NCBI GenBank assembly: GCA_934096705.1
Contig: CAKOMR010000001.1
Span: 1-64,000 of the forward strand
From: an uncultured Bacilli bacterium
Lineage (GTDB): Bacteria; Bacillota_I; Bacilli_A; RF39; UBA660
DNA: 64,000 bases
Direction: 5' to 3'
In this document: positions 1 through 9,700 of the stretch, in pieces
Position numbering within the stretch: the stretch's first letter is position 1
Layout of the letters: each line of letters begins with the position of its first letter
Notes under the pieces: generated by a model
Database searches by the model: none
What the model was told of the DNA's origin: nothing
Seen by the model: the letters and a program-made list of their open reading frames with translations, nothing else
Position numbers and translations under genes: made by a program

Positions 1-306
1 AAATTAATAATGAATTATGATGAATGGGACAAATATCATCCAATAGTAAGAGCAGCATTATTACATGGAGAATTAGTCAAAATCCATCCATTTATTGATG
101 GAAATGGTAGAACTTCTAGATTAATAATGAATATGGAATTAATGAGAAGTGGATATGTACCAGTTATTATTAAAAAAGATGATAGATTAAAATATTATGA
201 AGCACTTGATAAGGCACATACAATAGGTGATTATACTGATTTTATTAAATTAGTAACGGAAGCAGAAAATGAAATGCTTGATAGATATTTAGAAATTATT
301 AAATAG
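1..306 (+). CDS. Fic-domain protein, C-terminal part (cut by window edge)
   Basis: The reading frame is open back to base 1, so this is the 3' part of a longer gene; an ATG at 10 is internal. The Fic signature HPFIDGNGRTSR begins at base 85 and contains the catalytic His, the phosphate-binding GNG and the Arg. Fic proteins transfer AMP or other phosphate-containing groups to a Ser, Thr or Tyr of a target protein, often within toxin-antitoxin or regulatory pairs. The inhibitory (S/T)xxxE(G/N) helix, if present, would lie upstream of the window, so the regulatory class cannot be told. The downstream genes are small membrane proteins and do not look like a Fic antitoxin. The Fic assignment is secure; target and role are unknown. 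Confidence 0.88.
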   Translation, partial: KLIMNYDEWDKYHPIVRAALLHGELVKIHPFIDGNGRTSRLIMNMELMRSGYVPVIIKKDDRLKYYEALDKAHTIGDYTDFIKLVTEAENEMLDRYLEIIK

Positions 307-360
307 AACGAATATTAATGAGTAACATAATCTGATATAGTTAAATTTAAGTGGAATAAT

Positions 361-642
361 ATGTACAGAGATATAGAAGAAATATATAAGAAAAAAAGTC
401 CATATAACATTATTAAAAAAAGAACGTTTTTGATATATGTTGTATTTATATTGATTTCATTAATTTTCAAATTTTTAAATAAAATAGTACTAATGATCTT
501 AGTGTTTATAGCTATGTTATTAATCATGAAAATTGTAAGTGAAAAAGTACTAAATACAAAATTACACTTTAACATAGGCAAAAGAAATGAAAATGAGATG
601 ACATTATCATTAATTATTAAAAATGCTGAAAAAAATATTTAA
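361..642 (+). CDS. Small membrane protein, likely 5' half of a frameshifted gene
   Basis: 93 codons, not recognised. A charged N-terminus is followed by two adjacent hydrophobic segments at about residues 24-39 and 43-57, then a soluble tail that ends abruptly in an A-rich tract. The next reading frame starts 20 bases before this one stops. Removing one A from the A7 run at 629-635 fuses the two frames into one protein of about 230 residues with four membrane segments and no break in character. I therefore suspect a frameshift (mutation, sequencing error or programmed slippage) and not two genes. No convincing ribosome binding site precedes the ATG at 361. Confidence 0.5.
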   Translation: MYRDIEEIYKKKSPYNIIKKRTFLIYVVFILISLIFKFLNKIVLMILVFIAMLLIMKIVSEKVLNTKLHFNIGKRNENEMTLSLIIKNAEKNI

Positions 643-1051
643 AGATTACTCTATAAAAAATAATATCTATAATGAAAAATCATTTTTATGTATAATCGAT
701 CACTATAGAAATTTGCTTAAAACTAAAATCGGTGGTGGAAATTTGTTGGCTATATTATCAATAGCTATTCCAGCAATACTTTCATTTTATACTAAAGATG
801 GCTTTGACTTTAATGGTTTGATAATTGCACTATCTTATCTAATAAGTTTTAGTATCGTAATAATAATGTTATACTTTTCATATAGTCAATTTATAGAAGT
901 AAAAAAATTTTTAACAGGGGAAGATGGTATGATTGAAAGATTAGAAGAAATATTTAGTGAAATATATGTTGAGTGTATTAATTCGAATAATACTGATAAA
1001 AAGAAAGAAACAAAAATAAGAAAGGGAAAACCAAGGGCATCAAAAAAGTAA
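623..1051 (+). CDS. Membrane protein, likely 3' half of the same frameshifted gene
   Basis: 142 codons, not recognised. Two hydrophobic segments at about residues 41-57 and 66-88 are followed by a charged, Lys-rich tail ending in RKGKPRASKK. The ATG at 623 has no ribosome binding site of its own and lies inside the end of the preceding frame. This supports the view that translation normally arrives from upstream after a one-base frame change at the A7 tract. Read together, the pair resembles a four-pass membrane protein with a central cytosolic region. It could instead be two translationally coupled small proteins. Confidence 0.5.
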   Translation: MLKKIFKDYSIKNNIYNEKSFLCIIDHYRNLLKTKIGGGNLLAILSIAIPAILSFYTKDGFDFNGLIIALSYLISFSIVIIMLYFSYSQFIEVKKFLTGEDGMIERLEEIFSEIYVECINSNNTDKKKETKIRKGKPRASKK

Positions 1052-1069
1052 TTGATGTCTTTTTTGATG
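1038..1069 (+). terminator. Hairpin over the stop codon, weak terminator candidate
   Basis: Perfect 11-bp inverted repeat: CATCAAAAAAG at 1038-1048 pairs with CTTTTTTGATG at 1059-1069, with a 10-base loop. The stop codon of the preceding frame lies in the loop. There is no T tract after the second arm, so termination is uncertain. Confidence 0.4.
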
Positions 1070-1376
1070 TATAATTTGGGTACAAAAGTACTAAAAAGCC
1101 ACAGCAAATGCCAGCTTATGTCAATATAAAAATGCACGTATTTAAAAAACTTAATACAATTTGGTCTCTTTTAACTGCACATCTTAATAGAAATGGAAGT
1201 CTTTCATTTGTTTATTTATAAGAGCTTATTCGTATTTCTAGGATAATTTTATGTACAATCTTATGTGCAAATAATTTAATTAAATGTATCAAAAAAATCC
1301 AATGTTTTGACTACTTTGTATTTAAAGTTTTCTTAATTAAAGTCACTATTAATATCTTTTTTCAATAACATAGTAT
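1070..1376. other. Non-coding stretch with no recognised feature
   Basis: About 300 bases between the membrane-protein region and the metK promoter. I see no RNA gene, repeat or long open frame. A 47-codon stretch in one plus frame (about 1078-1220) reads plausibly as protein but has no start signal and resembles no family I know. It may be decayed coding sequence. Confidence 0.4.
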
Positions 1377-1404
1377 TTGTTTTCTTTAAACAAAGTGTTA
1401 TAAT
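1377..1404 (+). promoter_or_regulatory. metK promoter (extended -10)
   Basis: TTGTTT (1377-1382), 16-base spacer, TATAAT (1399-1404). TG at 1396-1397 gives an extended -10 (TGTTATAAT). Transcription would start near 1411, just before the riboswitch. Confidence 0.75.
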
Positions 1405-1412
1405 TAAATTAC

Positions 1413-1497
1413 ATCTTATAAAGAGTGATGGAGGGACTAGCCCGTTGAAGTCACACCAACCTATTAGATTAGGTGGTAATGCTAGAGCTATAAGATA
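1413..1497 (+). promoter_or_regulatory. SAM-I (S-box) riboswitch controlling metK
   Basis: The conserved S-box core is visible: AAGAG followed by GGAGGGACTAGCCC (1430-1443), then TGAA, CCAACC and GGTGGTAATGC. The closing helix P1 pairs TCTTATA (1414-1420) with TATAAGA (1489-1495). Switching logic can be read directly: AAGATAAC (1492-1499), which includes part of the P1 3' strand, is the exact complement of GTTATCTT (1518-1525) inside the 3' arm of the following terminator. SAM binding stabilises P1, frees the terminator and switches metK off; without SAM the antiterminator forms. This is standard for S-box elements before SAM synthetase genes. Confidence 0.93.
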
Positions 1498-1504
1498 ACT
1501 TTAT

Positions 1505-1537
1505 CACTCAAGGTATTGTTATCTTGGGTGTTTTTTT
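1505..1537 (+). terminator. Riboswitch-controlled terminator before metK
   Basis: CACTCAAGGTA (1505-1515) pairs with TATCTTGGGTG (1520-1530), 11 pairs including G-T pairs, followed by seven T. It is the expression platform of the S-box element. Confidence 0.92.
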
Positions 1538-1593
1538 ATGAAAGGAGGAAAGTTTTTTAAGCATTTTCTATTAAGATGAGAAAAGGAGTTTAA

Positions 1594-2616
1594 ATGAAAA
1601 TTTTTAGTAATGAAATAGTATTTCGAGGTCACCCAGATAAGGTTTGTGATCAAATTAGTGATGCACTTTTAGATGCGTATTTAAGTGGTGATAAGTCTTC
1701 AAGATGTGGTATTGAAGTAATGGGTGGCAAAAACAAAATATTTATAACTGGGGAAGTTACAAGTAAAGCCAAGGTAGATTTTTCAAAAATAGTTAAAAGA
1801 GTTTTAAAAGATGTTGGCTATACTGAAAACTTTGAAATAATTAATAATATTGGTATGCAAAGCCCTGATATAGCCCTTGGAACCAATGATAAAGTTCATG
1901 GTGCTGGTGATAATGGAATGATGTTTGGCTATGCTTGCCGTGATACTAAAGAGTATCTTCCAACATCTATGGTAATACTTCAAAAACTTTCTATGGCATA
2001 TGATAAGCTTAGAAAAAAAGATAGCAGATTTTTACCTGATGGTAAAGCACAAATTACGGGATATTATGAAAATAATAAACTAATTAAAATTAAGGACTTT
2101 GTAATTTGTTATCAAAATACAGAAAAAGAAAGAAATAAAACAGATGAAATACTAATTAATATTTGCAATAATATTTGTAAAAAATATAATATTAAAGTTG
2201 AAAAATATATTTTAAATCCAACGGGTAAATTTTTAATCGGAGGTTTTACAGGTGATGCAGGACTTACAGGAAGGAAAATTGTAGTAGATTCTTATGAAGG
2301 TTTTGCTCCAGTTGGTGGTGGAGCTTTTTCTGGCAAAGATCCAAGTAAAGTTGATAGGTCAGGTGCCTACATGGCTAGGGTTATTGCTAAAAACATTTTA
2401 AAGAATAATGATAATTTAAAATATGTACTTGTACAACTTTCTTATGCAATTGGTCTTAAAAATCCTTTAGCAATATATATTACTTCAGATATTGGTGATT
2501 TACCTGTGCCAGATGATTTGTATAAGCAATGCACTGTAGAAAATATTATAAATTCATTAAATTTATTAACTGAAAAATATGAAAATAGAGCAATGTTTGG
2601 ACACTTTATAGATTAA
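1594..2616 (+). CDS. metK: S-adenosylmethionine synthetase (divergent, short form)
   Basis: Makes SAM from methionine and ATP. Diagnostic motifs are present: GHPDK near residue 12, the GAGD loop near 102-105, GLTGRKI near 228 and GGGAFSGKDPSKVDRS near 242-257. Two departures stand out. The loop usually read GAGDQG is GAGDNG here, replacing the methionine-pocket Gln (Q98 in E. coli numbering) with Asn. The His normally before GGGAFSGKD is Val. The protein is 340 residues, against roughly 380-400 for the family, and ends just after the GHF motif, lacking the usual C-terminal tail. AAAGGAG lies just before the ATG. Single gene under S-box control, followed by its own terminator. Annotation is firm; divergence may affect kinetics. 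Confidence 0.95.
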   Translation: MKIFSNEIVFRGHPDKVCDQISDALLDAYLSGDKSSRCGIEVMGGKNKIFITGEVTSKAKVDFSKIVKRVLKDVGYTENFEIINNIGMQSPDIALGTNDKVHGAGDNGMMFGYACRDTKEYLPTSMVILQKLSMAYDKLRKKDSRFLPDGKAQITGYYENNKLIKIKDFVICYQNTEKERNKTDEILINICNNICKKYNIKVEKYILNPTGKFLIGGFTGDAGLTGRKIVVDSYEGFAPVGGGAFSGKDPSKVDRSGAYMARVIAKNILKNNDNLKYVLVQLSYAIGLKNPLAIYITSDIGDLPVPDDLYKQCTVENIINSLNLLTEKYENRAMFGHFID

Positions 2617-2627
2617 CTTTAAATTGA

Positions 2628-2655
2628 TGGTTTATTGACTTAAACCACTTTTTTT
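2628..2655 (+). terminator. metK terminator overlapping the next promoter
   Basis: TGGTTTA (2628-2634) and TAAACCA (2641-2647) form a 7-bp stem followed by C and seven T. The loop is TTGACT, which is also the -35 box of the next gene. Confidence 0.7.
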
Positions 2656-2663
2656 AATATAAT
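2635..2663 (+). promoter_or_regulatory. Promoter of the ABC-F gene
   Basis: TTGACT (2635-2640), 17-base spacer, TATAAT (2658-2663). Near-consensus housekeeping promoter; the -35 box occupies the loop of the metK terminator hairpin. Confidence 0.8.
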
Positions 2664-2685
2664 CAGTTTGCTAAAGAGGTAAAAT

Positions 2686-4308
2686 ATGAACATAGAACAT
2701 TTATATATGTCATTTGGACTTCAGGAAATATTTAATGACGTAAATATTCGTTTTAATGATAATGACAAAGTTGGTGTAGTAGGGGTTAATGGTGCTGGAA
2801 AATCTACTTTGTTTAATTTGATTTTAGAACTTGTAACTCCTGACTCTGGAAAAATAACGATAAAAAATAAAGATTTAATAGGTTATCTTCCACAAGTTAT
2901 TACCGATGAAATTCCTGATGATAATATAACTACATTTGAGTATTTACTTTTAGGAAGACCAATAGAAAAACTAAAAAATAATATAACTGATTTATATGAA
3001 AAAATTGCCACTTTAAAAGATGATAAAAAATTAAATTATTATTTTAAAGAAATAACCAAAAATCAAAATAAACTTGATTATTATGATGAATACAACGCTG
3101 AAAGTACTCTTTTGAAAATAATTGATGGTATGCATATTGATGATAGTCTTCTTAATCTAAAATTAACAAGCCTTTCAGGAGGCCAAAAATCAAAAATAGC
3201 CTTTGCAAGACTTCTTTATTCTAAACCAGAAGTACTTCTTTTAGACGAACCAACAAATCACTTAGATATTGATACAAAAGATTACATAATAAATTATTTA
3301 AAAACTTATCCGGGCCTTATTTTAGTAATTTCTCATGATATTGATTTTTTAAATGAAGTAACTACCAAAACACTTTATGTCAACAAACTAAAGAAAAATG
3401 TTGAAATGTATAATGGTAATTATGAAAAGTATTTAAAAATAAAAAATGAAAGAGATTTAGCAAAAGAAAGACTTTACGAAAAACAGGTTAAAGAAGAGGA
3501 AAAATTAAAGGGAATAATTAATAAATATATAAGAGGTAATGAAAAGAAAGCAAATATTGCAAAGGATAGAATTAAGAAACTTGAAAAATTACAAAAAGAA
3601 AAAGTGGTTCTTGAAAAAAGTAACAAATATGCAAGATTTAACATTAAAATTAATGAGCCAAGTTATTTAATACCATTATCAGTGAATAATTTAACATTTG
3701 GTTATAATAAGGATAATTTACTTTATCAAAATTTAACATTTGATTTAACTCGTGGAGAAAAACTCTTAGTAGTCGGAGAAAATGGAATAGGAAAGACAAC
3801 TTTGTTGAAATTAATAATGAAAATTTTATTACCACTTGAGGGAACTATTTTTATAAATGATAAAACAAGTATAGGATATTATGCTCAAGAACATGAAATA
3901 CTTGATAATGAAAAAACTATAATTGATAATTTTAACGAATTTAATTTAAGAGATTTTGAACTAAGAAAAGTATTAGGCAGTTTTTTATTTTCAGGAGACG
4001 ATATATATAAGAAGGTAAGCGTACTTTCTCCGGGAGAGCGTTCTAGAGTAGCACTTGCTAAAATATCCTTGAAGGGAGCAAATACACTCCTTTTAGATGA
4101 ACCTACAAATCATTTGGACCCAATGACTCAAACCCTTATTGCCGAAACATTTAAAACATTTGAAGGCACAATGCTTGTAGTTTCCCATAATTTAGATTTC
4201 GTAGATAATCTAGGAATATCAAGAATGCTTTTACTTCCAAGTGGAAAAATTGTTTATTATGATAGAGATATAGTATATCATTATGAAACTATAAATGAAG
4301 AAAAGTAA
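2686..4308 (+). CDS. ABC-F family ATPase (ribosome-associated)
   Basis: 540 residues with two ABC ATPase domains and no membrane segments, the hallmark of ABC-F proteins, which act on the ribosome as translation factors or antibiotic-protection proteins. Domain 1 has Walker A GVNGAGKST (about 32-40), signature LSGGQ and LLLDEPTNHLD. Domain 2 has GENGIGKTT (about 363-371), signature LSPGE and a second LLLDEPTNHLD. The Lys/Glu-rich linker between them (about 255-320) is the P-site tRNA interaction motif region, here of moderate length. AGAGG precedes the ATG. It has its own promoter and no operon partner. I cannot tell a housekeeping subtype (YdiF/YkpA/Uup-like) from a resistance subtype. Confidence 0.9.
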   Translation: MNIEHLYMSFGLQEIFNDVNIRFNDNDKVGVVGVNGAGKSTLFNLILELVTPDSGKITIKNKDLIGYLPQVITDEIPDDNITTFEYLLLGRPIEKLKNNITDLYEKIATLKDDKKLNYYFKEITKNQNKLDYYDEYNAESTLLKIIDGMHIDDSLLNLKLTSLSGGQKSKIAFARLLYSKPEVLLLDEPTNHLDIDTKDYIINYLKTYPGLILVISHDIDFLNEVTTKTLYVNKLKKNVEMYNGNYEKYLKIKNERDLAKERLYEKQVKEEEKLKGIINKYIRGNEKKANIAKDRIKKLEKLQKEKVVLEKSNKYARFNIKINEPSYLIPLSVNNLTFGYNKDNLLYQNLTFDLTRGEKLLVVGENGIGKTTLLKLIMKILLPLEGTIFINDKTSIGYYAQEHEILDNEKTIIDNFNEFNLRDFELRKVLGSFLFSGDDIYKKVSVLSPGERSRVALAKISLKGANTLLLDEPTNHLDPMTQTLIAETFKTFEGTMLVVSHNLDFVDNLGISRMLLLPSGKIVYYDRDIVYHYETINEEK

Positions 4309-4336
4309 ATAAAAATTTTAACTTATTTTACTTTTT
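4301..4336 (+). terminator. Terminator candidate after the ABC-F gene
   Basis: AAAAGTAAA (4301-4309), over the stop codon, pairs with TTTACTTTT (4327-4335). The loop is 17 bases and the T run is short, so this is a weak candidate. Confidence 0.4.
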
Positions 4337-4339
4337 ACG

Positions 4340-4348
4340 TGTTATACT
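4340..4348 (+). promoter_or_regulatory. Extended -10 promoter of addB, apparently leaderless
   Basis: TGTTATACT, an extended -10 element. The addB ATG begins at the seventh base after it, the expected transcription start, and no Shine-Dalgarno sequence is present. Confidence 0.6.
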
Positions 4349-4354
4349 ATTGAT

Positions 4355-6703
4355 ATGAACATTGAAGATATTAAAAATAGTACAATTATTATATGTAGTA
4401 ATAATGAAAAAAAGAATATATTAAAAAAATTAAATTCTTTCCCAAAATTATTATCTATAAAATTTTATAACAAAAGTGATTTTTTCAAATCACTAACTTT
4501 TTCGTATGATGAAAAAACGTGCTTTTATATAACGAATAAATATAATGTAAAACCCCCGATAGCAAAAACATATTTGGAAAATATTTATTATGTAGAAAAT
4601 AAAAAATATAATAATAAAAAACTTGATTTTTTAGTAAATTTAAAAGAAGAACTTTTAAATGAAAAATTATTAATTATTAATGATTTATTTGAAAAAAATT
4701 TAATTGGAAAAGATATAATATTTTATAATTTACCATATATTGATGCTTATGAGCAAAAATTAATTGATAAAATAAGCAGTATTTGTAATGTAAAAGTAAT
4801 TAATAAAGAAACAAAATTTTATAAACATGATGTTATTAAATTTAATAAAATCGAAGATGAAGTAGAGTATGTTGCAGAAAAAATATGTTATCATATTTTA
4901 AATGGTGTAGATATAAATAATATAAAAATAATTATTAAAGACAAAGAATATATTCCATACATAAAAAGAATATTTAAATTTTATAATATACCTGTTAATT
5001 TAGGAGAAAAGGTTTGTTTATACCATACAATTGCTGCGTCATATTTAATTAAAAACTTTGATAGCAATTTAACAAAAGTTTATGAAAATATAAAAGAAAA
5101 ATTTGATTTAGACATTGTAAATAAGCTTGCTACAGTAATAAATAAATTTACTTTCGAAGATGATAAAAATTTAATTAAAGATTTACTTATAGATACATTA
5201 AAAAATACGTATTTAAATGAAGAAAAATATGTAAATGCTGTAAATATTTCAAGTTTAGATAGTATTAATGAAGATGATTTTGTTTTTTTACTAGGATTTA
5301 ATCAAAAAAGTTATCCAGAAATATATAAAGATGAGGACTATTTAATTGATAAAGAAAAAATTATTCTTGGACTACTACCATCATATACTGTAGCAAAACA
5401 AAATAAAGAATACTTAATAAAAAGTATTAATAGTATTAAAAATTTAGAAATTACTTATAAACTTCAAAGTGCAAGTAATTCTTATTTACCATCAGTATTA
5501 ATTAGTGAAATGAATTTAAATGAAGTAGATGGAGTAATAACTCATAAATATTCAAATAAGGCTAATAAAATAAAACTATGTTCTTTACTTGATAAATTTT
5601 ATAAATATAATGAAGAAAGTGATGAACTTAAAACTTTATATAATTTATATAAAATTGATTATTTAACTTATAATAATAAATATAAGTTAGTTTCTTTTGA
5701 TTTATTAAATAAATTACTTAAAGATAATTTAAAACTTTCCTATTCAAGTATGGAAAATTATAATGAATGTGCATTTAGGTTTTATTTAGGTAATATTTTA
5801 AAACTAGATATTTATGATGATAACTTTTCTGCATTTTTAGGCTCAATTTTTCATTATGTTTTAGAACTTGGTTTAACAAAAGAAATTGATGTTCAAAATG
5901 TAGTAAATGAATATATTTCTCAAAGCAAAAAAGTACTTTCAAACAAAGAATTATTTTATGTAGAAAAAATGAAAGATGAAATGATTCTTACATTAGATAC
6001 TATAAAAAGGCAAATGGAATATAGCACTTTAAAAGATATTAAAACAGAAAATGAATTTGAAATAATTAAAAATGGCAAACTGAATACTATATTTAAGGGT
6101 TTTATAGATAAAATAATTTATAAAGAAATAGAAGGTAAAGTATATACTGCGATAATAGATTATAAAACATATGATATAGAAACGAAAATGGATTTAATTA
6201 ATTATGGTCTTCATTTGCAACTTCCTATATATATGTATTTAATAAAAAATAATATACCAAACTGTCAAATTGTTGGATTTTATATACAAAAAGTATTTTG
6301 TCAAGATAATAAATATAATGAAGATAATAGTCTTGAAAAAAGAAAAATTGATAATTTAAAATTAAGTGGTTATTCAAATGGTGATGAAAACATAATAAAA
6401 TTATTTGATTATAACTTTAGAGATTCAAAAGTTATTAAAAGTTTGAAAGTAAAAAATGATGGAAATTTTTATAGTTATAGTAAAGTTTTATCAAATGAGC
6501 AAATGGATAAAATATATGAAAAAGTTGATGTGCAAATTCAAAAGACTATTAGTAATATAGAAAATTGTAATTTTGATATTAATCCTAAAGTATATAATGA
6601 AAAAAATGTTTCTTGCACTTTTTGCAAATTTAAGGATATATGTTTTAAAACTCCAAAAGATGAAGTAATAATAGAGAAGGAGGATAATGATGGCTTGGAC
6701 TAA
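4355..6703 (+). CDS. addB: AddB-like subunit of the AddAB helicase-nuclease
   Basis: Partner of AddA in the enzyme that resects double-strand breaks to load RecA. The C-terminal PD-(D/E)XK nuclease domain is clear: SYSSMENYNECAFRFYLG near 465-480, GSIFHYVLE, the catalytic D-Y-K at 602-604, and the following LHLQLPIYMYL. Four Cys that would hold the iron-sulfur cluster are C472 and C754-x2-C757-x5-C763. At 782 residues it is much shorter than Bacillus AddB (about 1,160), and its N-terminus has no Walker A, where Bacillus AddB keeps GxxxxGK. The start sits about 7 bases after a -10 box with no ribosome binding site. It overlaps addA by 14-17 bases. Confidence 0.85.
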   Translation: MNIEDIKNSTIIICSNNEKKNILKKLNSFPKLLSIKFYNKSDFFKSLTFSYDEKTCFYITNKYNVKPPIAKTYLENIYYVENKKYNNKKLDFLVNLKEELLNEKLLIINDLFEKNLIGKDIIFYNLPYIDAYEQKLIDKISSICNVKVINKETKFYKHDVIKFNKIEDEVEYVAEKICYHILNGVDINNIKIIIKDKEYIPYIKRIFKFYNIPVNLGEKVCLYHTIAASYLIKNFDSNLTKVYENIKEKFDLDIVNKLATVINKFTFEDDKNLIKDLLIDTLKNTYLNEEKYVNAVNISSLDSINEDDFVFLLGFNQKSYPEIYKDEDYLIDKEKIILGLLPSYTVAKQNKEYLIKSINSIKNLEITYKLQSASNSYLPSVLISEMNLNEVDGVITHKYSNKANKIKLCSLLDKFYKYNEESDELKTLYNLYKIDYLTYNNKYKLVSFDLLNKLLKDNLKLSYSSMENYNECAFRFYLGNILKLDIYDDNFSAFLGSIFHYVLELGLTKEIDVQNVVNEYISQSKKVLSNKELFYVEKMKDEMILTLDTIKRQMEYSTLKDIKTENEFEIIKNGKLNTIFKGFIDKIIYKEIEGKVYTAIIDYKTYDIETKMDLINYGLHLQLPIYMYLIKNNIPNCQIVGFYIQKVFCQDNKYNEDNSLEKRKIDNLKLSGYSNGDENIIKLFDYNFRDSKVIKSLKVKNDGNFYSYSKVLSNEQMDKIYEKVDVQIQKTISNIENCNFDINPKVYNEKNVSCTFCKFKDICFKTPKDEVIIEKEDNDGLD

Positions 6704-9700
6704 TGAACAATTACTTGCAATAAATTCCGAAGGTCAAAATATAATCGTTTCCGCGGGAGCAGGTTCAGGTAAAACTGCTGTATTAACGCAAAGAGTTATT
6801 ACTAAATTAAAAAAAGGTGTTAATATTAATGAACTTCTTATTTTAACATTTACAAATGCTGCCGCAATGGAAATGAAAGATAGAATAAGAGGAGCAATTA
6901 ATAATGATAAATCTTTAGAAAAACAACTTGATTTAATCGATGGAAGTTATATTACAACATTTGACTCTTTTGCTTATTCAATTGTAAAAAAATATCATTA
7001 TTTACTTAATATATCAAATAATATAAGTATTTTAGATAAAACAATTTGTGATACAGTCAGAAAAAAATATCTAGATGAGATTTTCGAAGAAAAATATACA
7101 AAAAAAGATGAAACATTTTTAAAAATGATTAAAGATTTAACAATCAAAGATGATAGCTCTATAAAAAAAGAAATATTATCTTTAAATGAATTACTTGATA
7201 GATTAATTGATAAAGAAAATTATTTAGATAATTATATTAATAATTTCTATAATGAAAAAAATATTAATGACTTAGTTGATAGATTTTATGAATTTGTAAA
7301 TAAAAAAATTAAGAAAATAAATGATTTATTTGAAAATGTGGCATCTTTATGTGATGAAAAATATTATGAAAAACTTAATTGTGCAATAAGATCACTTTTG
7401 AATGCAAAAACTTATGATGAGTATAAAGTTTATTCTAAAGTAAGTTTTCCTATTTTACCTAAAAATAGTGATGATGAGTTAAAGAAAAATAAAGATGTTT
7501 TAAAAAATGAACTTGATAATTTACATAGTTTATTTATTTACAAAGATGAAAATCATTTAAAAAACACTTTATATCTAACTAAAGATTATGCTATTTCAAT
7601 TATCGATATAATAAAATTACTTGATAAAAGGGTTTTAGAATATAAATATAAAATTGATGAATTTGAGTTTAATGATATAGCAAAAATGGCTATTAAAATA
7701 GTTACTGATAATGAAGATGTAAAAGAAAATCTTTCTGAATCTTTTAAAGAAATTATGGTTGATGAATATCAAGATACATCAGATATACAGGAAACGTTAA
7801 TTACAAAAATTAGCCATAATAATGTATATATGGTTGGAGATATTAAGCAATCAATTTATCGATTTAGAAATGCCAATCCCTTTATCTTTAAGGACAAATA
7901 TGAAAAATATTCAAATCATAATGGGGGAATGAAAATTGATTTACTTAAAAACTTTCGTTCAAGAAAATTAGTTATAGCTAATATAAATAAGATATTTAAT
8001 TATTTAATGGATGAAAATATTGGTGGTGCGGATTACAAAGCCTCACATCAAATGGTATTTGGAAATACTTTATATGAGGAAAATAAAGTAGAAAACGAAA
8101 ATCTTGATGTATTAATGTACGATAAAGAAGATAAAAAATATTCAGATACAGAGTATGAAGCCTTTATAATAGCAGAAGACATTAAAGAAAAAATTAAAAG
8201 TGGCTATAAGGTACTTGATAAAGAAACAAAAATGTTAAGACCTTGTAAATATAGTGATTTTTGTATTTTAATAGATAGAAAAAATGGTTTTGAAACTTAT
8301 AAAAAAATATTTGAGTATTTAGAAATTCCATTAGTAATTTATTATGATGAAAAAATTACTGGCGAGAAAGATATTTTAGTTATTAAAAATTTAATTGATT
8401 TAATAGTGAAAATTTATAAAAAAGAGTTTGATCAGAAGTTTAAATATGATTTTTATTCTATATCGCGAAGTTTTATCTATCAAATTAGTGATGAAGAATA
8501 TTTAAATTACTATATAAATAATAATTATTTTGAAAGTGATTTATTTAAAAAATGCTCTAAAATAGCTAAAAAACTGGATAACTTAAGTAATAAAACTTTA
8601 GTTGAAGAAATAGTTAATGAATTTGATTTTTATGAAAAAGGTATAACGATTGGAAGTATTGATAAACTAATACTTAGAATTGATTATTTAACTTCTTTGG
8701 CAGAAAATCTTTCGAGTATTGGTAAAAGCATTTTAGAATTTAATGAATATTTAAACGATTTAGTGGTTTCTAATGTCGATATTACATTATCATCATCTGT
8801 TAATGCCTCAAATAGTGTGAAACTTATGAATATTCATAAATCTAAAGGTCTTGAGTTTGCTATTTGTTATTTTGCAGGATTTGATAAATCATTTAATAAA
8901 CAAGATATAAATAAACTGTTTAATTTTGACTATAATTATGGATTAATTTTACCATTTTATGATGATGGAGTAGGAACTACAATTCTTAAAAGTTTATATA
9001 AAGATAACTATTTAATCGAAGACATATCAGAAAGAATAAGACTATTTTATGTAGCTCTTACTAGAGCAAAAGAAAAAATGATTATGGTTATTCCAAATAA
9101 AGAGGAAATTATAAATTCAAAAGAAGATTATTATTCATTTTTATCGTTTATAAATTCAATTAAATTTGCTTTGAAAGATAATATTAAACATATTAAAAAG
9201 GTAGATTTAACGAAAAATTATAATTTTATAAAAGAGAAAGATTTATTTAAAAATGATGTAAATAGTCATTTAACAGTTAACGAAATTAGTGTTCAAAATG
9301 ACATTGCAAAACATAGTAATGTAAGCAAAAAAGTGGTTAATCTTCTTACAAAAAATGAAGTTCTTACAATGGAGTATGGAACCAAAATACATGAAATATT
9401 CGAATATGAAAATTTTGATGAACCAAAAAATAAATACGTAAAAAATCTAGTTAATAAAATTAATCTTACAAATGCAAAAATTTATAAAGAATATGAATTT
9501 ACAGATATTATAGATAATGTTGAATACACCGGAATTATTGATTTAATGATTGAATACAAAGATAAAATAATAATTATTGATTATAAACTTTCAAATATTG
9601 ATGATATAAATTATGGAAAACAATTAAGTATTTATAAAAAATATATTGAAAATAAAACTAGTAAAAATGTTGAAACGTATTTATATTCGATTTTAACTGA

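Noticed and set aside
1078..1220. Possible remnant of a mobile element or recombinase
   Set aside because: Protein-like text in one frame but no recognisable motif, repeat or end.
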